17,037 bases of DNA from Gracilaria caudata (lineage: Eukaryota > Rhodophyta > Florideophyceae > Gracilariales > Gracilariaceae), in contig JASCIV010000546.1 in NCBI GenBank assembly GCA_030374735.1, positions 1 through 17,037 on the forward strand, read 5' to 3'. The translations under genes were made by a program, and so were the position numbers. Shown here piece after piece: positions 7,992-14,716 of the stretch (positions are counted from its first letter, which is position 1; each line of letters begins with the position of its first letter). Under the pieces are notes generated by a model. The model did not search any database. It saw nothing but the letters and a program-made list of their open reading frames with translations, and was not told the origin of the DNA.

Positions 7992-8007
7992 TCGCAACTA
8001 GTTGCGA
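7992..8007. repeat. 16-bp perfect palindrome TCGCAACTAGTTGCGA
   Basis: The sequence equals its own reverse complement. As RNA from either strand it would form a 6-bp stem with a CUAG loop. It lies 163 bases past the eIF1 stop, between two converging genes. Confidence 0.85.
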
Positions 8008-8156
8008 ATGGACGTCATTAGTACCACAGTAAAGCCGTTTCGTGCGTGTTGCACATATACTCGAATTTCGCCTTTTCCCCGCAATCTTTCTCCACTTTCG
8101 CCTGTTCGCTTCTACTCTTGTGACTGAAGAACGTAGATCTCGTGTGGCTGTCTATC

Positions 8157-8172
8157 TGCCTGCCTGCCTGCC
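8157..8172 (+). repeat. (TGCC)4 microsatellite
   Basis: Four perfect TGCC units lie in the spacer between convergent genes. Confidence 0.85.
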
Positions 8173-8264
8173 AGTCTCTCAAGACTGACCGTTTTTCCAC
8201 TAGCGCTTGCGCACGCGACAGCAGACAGGGGCCCCTGTATATTCTATCAGTCGATCTCAACATT

Positions 8265-9774
8265 TTACTCCACTCGACTAATGTTTTGTACCAAAGGTAC
8301 CGCACCACCGTCATCTGCGGTTTCACCTTCACCACGGGCACGCCTGCACACGACATCTACTACGTCTACCAGACTCTTTTGCTGTGGATCTTGTTCACAG
8401 TCGGCGCTTACAAACTTCACCCGTGCCGTTGCTTGATCCAAGTCCTGTTCTCCAAGCACTACTACTGCCATTGCGCCTGATCGGGCTGCGCGTCCCACCA
8501 TCTTTGATAACCTCCCTCCTTCTAATCTACCTACACATTTAATACCCCTGTCTCTGAACTCTTTCACCACTCTTCTTGCCGTTCTCCCAATTTCGCAATC
8601 GCTTCGTTCTGCAGTTCTGGAGAGTCCGATCACGACCACACCGTTTTCAAGGTTGCGGTCATACGATGCTATTCCCTCACATTGCTCGCTCTCGATGCGA
8701 TCCAGTCCGATAGCAAATCCAATACCACTAGCACCGCACACGTTTGTATATCTCCCACCCCCACAAACAGCCTTTCCCCCCGGTCCAAGAAATTCAAATG
8801 CTGTACTTGTGTAATATTCAAGGCCTCGGACCAATCGATCGTCTATCAAGAACGGAATCCGCGCTTCCTCCAGTAGACTACATACCTCTTTGAAGCGCTC
8901 TTTTTCAACTTCATCGACAAAGTCGCGTAACTGCGGCGCTGTAGACATGACATCAGAGTCTTCTGGAAGCTTGCTGTCCAAAATACGCATGCAGTTACCG
9001 CTGTCATACCGGCCACGACTTAATGAGGACAATGCCCAGTATCGACTCTTCAAAAATTGCTTCAGAGCGTCGTTATACGCCTTCCGTGTGTCTTTGTTTC
9101 CAAGCGTGTTTAGTCGAAGTTTGGTGTTGCATTGAATGGAGCTGAGGTATTGTGCAGCCAAACCAATGGTATCCAAATCTGTAGACACGGAATCATCACC
9201 TACAGCTTCAACTCCCATCTGCCAAAATTGGCGGTAGCGACCTTTTTGGGGTCTCTCATGGCGAAACATTGGGCCGGCGTACCACACACGCGTTCCATAA
9301 ACGGGGGCACATTTGAGCAAGCCAACGTCCTTCAAAGCACGAGCCACACCTGCAGTTCCTTCCGGGCGAAGCGCGAGCGCAGGGTTTGTTTCCGCGATAT
9401 GGTACATTTCAGATGAGATCACCTCGGAGCCGGTTCCGAGCGATTGCGAGAAGAGGTTGGCACGTTCAAGGATAGGAGTTTCAATTTCGTGAAAGTTGTA
9501 GACGGAACATAGCGCTGCAAAGGAGTTTACAAGGTGCCTTCGATGTGAGGCTGTACGACCTAAGATATCTCGACAACCGCGAACCAGACTGCTTGCAACT
9601 TTAAAGGCGTGGTCAGACTTTTGCTTGTGAAGTTAAGGGTGAGTTCTGTTCGCAGGCGACTGACCCACCGATACGGAGAATCACTGCGCCACCCAGAACG
9701 AGCGGTTTGTGAAAGTCGGTGGGCTAATAAGCCTGCGCTTGATATACCGACGATGTGGAGCTCGATTGCAACAT
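8265..9774 (-). CDS. Histidyl-tRNA synthetase, bacterial/organellar type (probable 2-exon gene)
   Basis: The enzyme charges tRNA-His with histidine. The main frame is open from 9623 down to the stop at 8265 and begins in typical fashion (VRGCRDILG). Motifs, numbered in the spliced model of 461 residues: motif 1 region FHEIETPILERANLF; RPEGTAG (95-101); motif 2 RHERPQKGRYRQF (130-142); histidine-A loop LVRGLEYYTSTAFEF (273-287); motif 3 GIGFAIGLDRIE (309-320). A HGTP anticodon-binding domain (about 335-440) and a short tail complete it. The RHERPQKGRYRQF form marks the bacterial lineage, so a plastid or mitochondrial role is likely. There is no ATG between the in-frame TAA near 9636 and VRGCRDILG. 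My model puts the ATG at 9774, exon 1 at 9774-9748 (MLQSSSTSS), an intron at 9747-9624 (GTATAT to CAAG, branch-like CTTAAC) and exon 2 from 9623. The 5' end is tentative; the rest is firm. Confidence 0.9.
9624..9747 (-). other. Predicted 124-base spliceosomal intron in HisRS
   Basis: On the minus strand it begins GTATAT and ends CTTAACTTCACAAG, a plausible branch site and acceptor. Removing it keeps frame and supplies the missing ATG. It contains in-frame stops, so the N-terminus cannot be encoded by reading through. Confidence 0.4.
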
Positions 9775-10467
9775 CGAATGTACTTATTTGCCCTCTTGAT
9801 CCGTAATCGGAGATGTTTGAAAAACGTTATGAATAGAACATACCCATGATTCAAGGTTACACAGTTTTGTACTTCTGCTTCACAGGGTTTGTGCAACGAT
9901 ATCTTTATGACGGTGAGCGAGGTGGTGTGTGTCTTTCATACTCAACTGCACGTCAGTAAAATTTTGGTCGCGCAGAATGTATGAGAGCGATCGTGCGCCC
10001 TAAGCACAACAAGAACTTGTGCCTTCGAATCTTCTCACCGTGGGGATGATTAGTACGGTTAGATAGGTACCCTTCGTACAACTCGCATCTTTCGCAAGCC
10101 TGTTTGCGCAGAAGACGGCGTTCACGGCGTAAACTGTTCACGCACAATCTTCAACACTTCACAAAAAACCCGAGTATACATTATCATTGGTAAATCTTGT
10201 ACTACGTGTAAAAGAAATAGAAAAGCTGTTCAATGGTGCTCATCTGTCATTTTCTTCCAGTCCGCAGCCAGAGAGGCTGGAAGGGATCACCTGCATGCGC
10301 GCCACTATCTCTTTGACTTCTTCGATAACATCATTCATAGACGGTCTTCCAAGCTGAACTCTCCATCTCAATCAGTACTGCCCTTGCTCCCTCCCGAATC
10401 ATAATATTTCATCAACTGAAACTACCATTGGCGTTTCGTATCAGAAGCTCCTCGAGAATCACTCATA
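9775..10467. other. Divergent spacer HisRS/proteasome alpha-3
   Basis: The spacer of about 690 bases holds no complete gene. It contains a possible kinase-tail remnant at 10240-10371 (-) and inverted arms CTTCCAG/CTGGAAG at 10254-10260 and 10277-10283. An AT-rich patch at 10401-10409 (ATAATATTT), about 60 bases upstream of the proteasome ATG, may serve as its TATA element. A 60-codon open frame on the minus strand at 9953-10147 lacks an ATG. Confidence 0.55.
10240..10371 (-). pseudogene. Possible C-terminal remnant of a protein kinase
   Basis: A 43-codon minus frame reads LGRPSMNDVIEEVKEIVARM and then a short tail before TGA at 10242-10240. RPSM-x-DV-x-E-[VL] is typical of kinase subdomain XI, especially in tyrosine-kinase-like kinases. 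In an overlapping frame just upstream, VLIEMESSAWKT could be the preceding segment with its tryptophan, which would imply a frameshift. The rest of a kinase domain has no room because the proteasome gene follows. The similarity rests on about 15 residues only, so chance is not excluded. Confidence 0.25.
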
Positions 10468-11241
10468 ATGGCATCCATTGGTACTGGTTACGATCTTTCA
10501 TCCACGACCTTCTCACCGGATGGACGCGTGTTTCAGATCGAGTATGCCGCAAAATCAGTTGAGAACTCGGGTACATGTATGGGAATCAGATGCAAAGACG
10601 GCGTTGTGCTAGCGTTGGAGAAGACCATCATTTCAAAGATGCTTGTGCCCGGCACGCTGCGTCGTTCACACATTGTCGATAAGCATGCGTCGCTCATCGT
10701 TTGCGGTTTGATCTCCGATGGGCGAGTGATTGTCGACCGCGCTCGTAAAGAATGCGAAAACTATCTTGACTTTTACGGCAGACCTATCCCTGGCGCCATT
10801 CTTGCCGATCGTTTGGCACATTTCGTGCACCTCTATACATTACATTGGCACGTTCGTCCTTTTGGTTGTGCAATTTTGTTGGGTGTTCATAACGGAGAAA
10901 AAGAGGGCGCACAGCTTTATATGATTGAACCGAGCGGTGTTGCGTACAGGTATTATGCGTGCGCCTACGGAAAGGGCAAGCAAGCGGCCCGAACCGAACT
11001 GGAAAAGCTTTCTCTCACCAACAAAGAAGGAGCGCCCCAGATCGCCTGCGAACAGGCAATTAAAGATTTGGCCAAGATCGTTGTAAGCGTCCATGATGAC
11101 AGTAAGGACAAAGAATATGAAATTGAAATGATTTGGGTTAGGGATGGTCAGCCTGCAGCTATGGTCCCACGAGATGTAGTACAAAAGATTCATGAAGAGG
11201 CAAAGCGAGAAGCTGAGGCTGATTCTGACATGGAAGAGTAA
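10468..11241 (+). CDS. PSMA3: 20S proteasome subunit alpha type-3 (alpha7)
   Basis: This 257-residue protein is of normal length for the subunit. The N-terminal alpha signature SIGTGYDLSSTTFSPDGRVF (3-22) and QIEYAAKSVENS (23-34) match PSMA3/PRE10/PAG1 closely. Family segments GIRCKDGVV, RPFGCAILLG, YMIEPSGV and GKGKQAARTELEKL follow, and the protein ends in the acidic tail EAKREAEADSDMEE typical of this subunit. Alpha subunits form the outer, non-catalytic rings that gate the 20S core and dock regulators in cytosol and nucleus. The ATG has A at -3 and G at +4, a strong context, and no introns interrupt the frame. Confidence 0.96.
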   Translation: MASIGTGYDLSSTTFSPDGRVFQIEYAAKSVENSGTCMGIRCKDGVVLALEKTIISKMLVPGTLRRSHIVDKHASLIVCGLISDGRVIVDRARKECENYLDFYGRPIPGAILADRLAHFVHLYTLHWHVRPFGCAILLGVHNGEKEGAQLYMIEPSGVAYRYYACAYGKGKQAARTELEKLSLTNKEGAPQIACEQAIKDLAKIVVSVHDDSKDKEYEIEMIWVRDGQPAAMVPRDVVQKIHEEAKREAEADSDMEE

Positions 11242-12102
11242 AGTGCAATATCGCCTTCAGCTTGAAGTGAATATCGTAGACTTGTTTTCTAATGCTATCT
11301 GCACGTAACAGTCTTGTAAGGGATTGGGGAGTGATAGTATGGGTGAGAGAACGATCAGAGTGCATTGTCGCTTGCCAACGTCCATCCAGATCGTCGGTTA
11401 ACAGAGTTCAGTTGACTGAGATTGTCATTTCTTCTGAGCTTCGAATTTCATGGGTTAGCTGGAAATCTTTCTGTCCCATCGAATGTACAGTTGCTTTTCA
11501 TCTTGGCCTTACCAGTGTGATTTCCATATATCGTCGTCACCAGCTGTTGTCTCTATTATATGATCCATTCTTTTTGATGCAAAGTGTGCAAACAAGCTTA
11601 GTTGCTGGATAACGCTTTGTTTGTTGTCCCAGACAAATGCTTCGCTTCTGACGAATAATTCGAGGGTGCCTCCTTTGAAAGTTCACCCCGATGTTCTTCA
11701 CACACGTCCACCACAAATCTTTGCTGCTGCGGAGATCGGTGTGCGTGTTGAACTCGACCTCTGTCAGATTCATAGCTGTGCACTACTCAAATCTGGGATT
11801 TGTCAATAACATCAGTCACGAAGGGCAGAAAGCAGGAGCATTTTTTCTTTGGCCATACTACTGTAGGTGATTATAGAGTTATGTGTCCATTTCTGCATCC
11901 TAGGGACGTACCTCCAATGTAAGAGACTCATCTGCTGTTGTCGCCCTGATGTATTAAACACAGTTGAGCACGACATCTTGAAGTGCCTAACGAGAACGTT
12001 ATCTAGACTTTTCTGTCTGCCTTCTCCTCGCAATCGCCCAAGTCCTGTTGTTAGTGAGAGTATTCAAAAGTGGCCTGAGAGGGTACTGGCCGGGCTTGTG
12101 AG

Positions 12103-12130
12103 AGAACGTTTCTTTGAACAGAAACGCTCT
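12103..12130. repeat. Imperfect inverted repeat (hairpin)
   Basis: Arms AGAACGTTTCT (12103-12113) and AGAAACGCTCT (12120-12130) pair at 10 of 11 positions around a 6-base loop. Confidence 0.5.
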
Positions 12131-12436
12131 GTACTGTATCGTCATTAGGCTGGTAAACAGATATATGACCAGAGAATGGGCAAGTGTTCCAAGCGGTCAT
12201 GACTTGCAAGATGCCATGCACGTGAACCTAATGTCCAGGGTAGTTAAGGGCGTGGATGTCAGGCTGATGAATATGATCAAGGAGCAACCCAAACGTCTAC
12301 AGCTGCTGATGCTCTAATCCAGGCTACGTAGAGAGAGAGACGAGGAACGAAAGATCAAACGAAACGGCAGTCCTCGCATTCTTTCCGGATTTCATTCTTT
12401 CTTTCCTGTTTCTTTCTCTCAGAGCCATGGTGGTGA

Positions 12437-12892
12437 CGAACACGAACTGCGTCGCTGAAGACTGTCACTGATAGCGAACAAGTCAACGTTTCACTGGAGT
12501 ATTTGGCCCTATCGCGAGGCTCTAAACGGGGATACGCATTTATCGCATTTTGCAACCAAAGCCGACATTCGTCAGGAAAGAATGGAGAGATCACTTCTGA
12601 ACACTTTGGTAAAGGTCATGTCTTCACACTGAATGCTTCAGCATCGTTCCAACAAAAGGTCTATGACGGTGTCGAAGGGCATGTGCAATGGGACGGAAAG
12701 CTGAGTATGTTGAGAAAACAAATGGGAATGACCACGGAAGATGCAATCGTTTTGATCTCCTTCAGGAGGAAAGAGGTCTTGTGTGATATAGTATGGAGGG
12801 GAGTCGGAATGAAGATTCCTTCAAGAACGAAATATGGTAAGTCAGGGTGGCTGTTCCCTTCCAAAAAGTCACGAGTCAGCTTACGAGTCTGA
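12437..12892 (+). CDS. Unassigned open frame, 151 codons, no ATG start
   Basis: The frame is open from after TGA at 12434-12436 to TGA at 12890-12892. Its translation (including YLALSRGSKRGYAFIAFCNQ and MTTEDAIVLISFRRKEVLCD) has fairly ordinary composition. The first in-frame ATG lies only in its second half, near 12707. It could be an internal exon, a decayed gene or chance. A short ATG frame upstream, from 12163 (MTREWASVPSGHDLQDAM), might belong to the same unit, but I found no splice pair that joins them cleanly. Confidence 0.2.
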   Translation, partial: RTRTASLKTVTDSEQVNVSLEYLALSRGSKRGYAFIAFCNQSRHSSGKNGEITSEHFGKGHVFTLNASASFQQKVYDGVEGHVQWDGKLSMLRKQMGMTTEDAIVLISFRRKEVLCDIVWRGVGMKIPSRTKYGKSGWLFPSKKSRVSLRV

Positions 12893-13157
12893 TTTTGCGT
12901 AAATCATCTGTTCTCCGACAAACGATACCAACGTAGTGTTATCTACGAATATCTACTTCAAAACTGAATTTTCTCCACTCTCTCTACTCCCACAAAAGAG
13001 AAGACGAGGTATTGCACCTCATGGGAACTGGAGTCTGATTGTACGCTATGCAAAGCATTACGATGATCACGATGGTTGTCGTAGCTTGCAGTTTTCTTCG
13101 TTCTGGATGTGCACACCCAACCCACCGTAAGGCCCATGCACTTTTCCTGTAGATAGG

Positions 13158-13180
13158 GGATCACATCGTTTGAGTGATCC
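13158..13180. repeat. Perfect 7-bp hairpin GGATCAC/GTGATCC
   Basis: Arms at 13158-13164 and 13174-13180 flank a 9-base loop. No T-run or other terminator sign accompanies it, so the role is unknown. Confidence 0.5.
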
Positions 13181-13800
13181 TACCACAGTTTCAGTACGAG
13201 AAGCTGTATGGGCCCCCTCTAGAGTTGTGCGCGACTACGTTTCGGCATTTCAACGGTGGCTAAACGCCAGAACGTTGGGTTAACAGGGGCCTTGTTCGCA
13301 GAGCCTTCGCTGAATTCTTTGCTTGGCCCTGTCTCGCGACGAGCGCATCCGTTCTTGAAATCTAATCAAGGCCCGCGCCTGTGTAATGTTTTTTCATGTG
13401 CGAACGACACTTGGTCCGCAGAATGAAAGGCGCTTTCGTGTTGCAACTGGCGCCGAACTCGAGAGAAACCCGCTTTCACCAAGTTTAGGGTTAAACTGAT
13501 ATCCATCCCTCGGCCCCTGGGAATCGTGGTTGACCCACGCCACAGGCTCGATGGAAAGCAGCCTCCTGTCTGCAACAGAACAGCGTAAAACACTGAAATT
13601 GTACTGGCCCAAGAGTCGTGGGTCGCACTACAATTAAAACGCACGGCTCTGCCCATCTCATGACCAAACAAACGCATTGACCAAACCTCTCGAACCCCGC
13701 GACCATGCGTATGACAACTTACCAACGCTCATTTTGTTGACGGAGCTTCCCAAACAAACGTTTTCCAATTCACAGTTGTCATTTACGAGCGCTGCAGTAC

Positions 13801-14511
13801 ATGAGCCTCTCAAAGGCTGCCATCCAAGCCAGCATGAAATTCTCACCTCTTCTGGCCATTTCCCTTTTTCTATCATTGGCCCCCACACTGTTAGCGTCTG
13901 ACGTTGAGCGCGCTGGCAACGCCTTCGGTGGCTCTTCTGTCAATCCCGACCGTATATACTTACCTGGTCTGGTGAAGCTCTCATTCGTCGCGAACACATA
14001 CACTACTCCTCGTCGAACAGTGCCGCGCCCGCAACTCACATGTATTGGAGGAGATGCGAGCGATCGATCTGACCTATATCCATTGCGCGTGGACTGCTAC
14101 AATGCCGGTGTAGATCCTGATGCGGACGGAAACCCAATGCCGAAATGGGAATGTGTTGGCGCCGTCGACAGAAGCGTGCTTGTTGATGACTGGTCCGTGC
14201 ATTGCGAAGGGTGGAGCTTTGAGGGGGATCTTTACATTGTCAAGGGAAGTTGTTGGCTGGAGTACAAGCTGTCGTTTTCACGTGATGGCCCTCCACCATC
14301 TGCGATGGGTAACGTCGCAAACAGCGGAAGCGCAACCAGGGGAACGAGTATAGTGCGATGGTTCTTGCACTTGCTAGGGAAATTCGCACTTCTCGTGGTC
14401 GTCGTCTGCGCAGTCGTCTTTTGCTTGTGTCGCGACGAAGCCCCACCTTCTGCGGAACGAGAGCCGCTTGTCAACACTCAACAGAGCTATGCCGCCACCT
14501 CCGAAACATGA
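13801..14511 (+). CDS. SARAF: SARAF/TMEM66-like ER membrane protein
   Basis: SARAF is a single-pass ER protein that damps store-operated calcium entry by acting on STIM and Orai in animals. This 236-residue frame has a signal peptide (about 13-32, KFSPLLAISLFLSLAPTLLA) and a lumenal domain with the family pattern: YTTPRR (67-72), PQLTCIGG (77-84), YPLRVDCYN (93-101), WECVG (116-120), VHCEGW (133-138) and VKGSCWLEYKL (148-158). One transmembrane helix (about 187-209) and a short cytosolic tail follow. Cysteines at 81, 99, 118, 135 and 151 match the positions expected in the family. The ATG at 13834 gives a more compact signal peptide and a better context (A at -3), so the true start may be there. 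The cytosolic tail is much shorter than in animal SARAF. It converges on the kinesin gene. Confidence 0.85.
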   Translation: MSLSKAAIQASMKFSPLLAISLFLSLAPTLLASDVERAGNAFGGSSVNPDRIYLPGLVKLSFVANTYTTPRRTVPRPQLTCIGGDASDRSDLYPLRVDCYNAGVDPDADGNPMPKWECVGAVDRSVLVDDWSVHCEGWSFEGDLYIVKGSCWLEYKLSFSRDGPPPSAMGNVANSGSATRGTSIVRWFLHLLGKFALLVVVVCAVVFCLCRDEAPPSAEREPLVNTQQSYAATSET

Positions 14512-14716
14512 AACCGGCAAAAGTTTACAGTTTTGCATGACGCCAGAACTCTACAATTCGAAGTCAAGGAGTCAAATAGGTACGGTAACTTAGATATAAA
14601 CACAAAAATGAGATAGTGAAATCCATACCATCATGCCTTTTACGATGGTGCGAATAGTTGCGACGAGACAAAAGTTATGTACAGGAAAAATATTAGTAAC
14701 GCTCCTCACACTAACT
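14512..14716. other. Convergent spacer SARAF/kinesin
   Basis: These 205 bases of 3' ends hold no gene. An AT-rich stretch follows the SARAF stop. No clear AATAAA signal is seen on either strand. Confidence 0.5.

Larger units (their letters stand above)
7829..8264. other. Convergent intergenic region eIF1/HisRS
   Basis: This is a 436-base region of 3' ends with no gene seen. It contains a 16-bp perfect palindrome at 7992-8007 and a (TGCC)4 microsatellite at 8157-8172. The eIF1 side is pyrimidine-rich. Confidence 0.6.
11242..13800. other. Gene-poor region, about 2.6 kb
   Basis: Many short frames on both strands are open here, but none shows a recognisable domain. The longest is 12437-12892 (+), listed separately. 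I found no tRNA cloverleaf, rRNA or terminal repeats of a mobile element. Local structures are imperfect inverted repeats at 12103-12130 and a 7-bp hairpin at 13158-13180. A strong pyrimidine tract ending CTCTCAG (about 12387-12422) looks like a splice acceptor, but all three frames after it soon stop. The last few hundred bases presumably hold the promoter of the 13801 gene. Confidence 0.5.

Noticed and set aside
9953..10147. Minus-strand 64-codon frame with CERCELYEG
   Set aside because: No ATG (begins at TTG just after a stop), no known domain, and not a plausible transit peptide for HisRS.
12387..12422. Strong pyrimidine tract ending CTCTCAG as a splice acceptor
   Set aside because: All three frames after it stop within about 60 bases, so it does not open the 12437-12892 frame.
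13685..13710. T-loop-like GGGGTTCGAG on the minus strand
   Set aside because: The flanking bases do not form a 5-bp T-stem or the rest of a tRNA cloverleaf.
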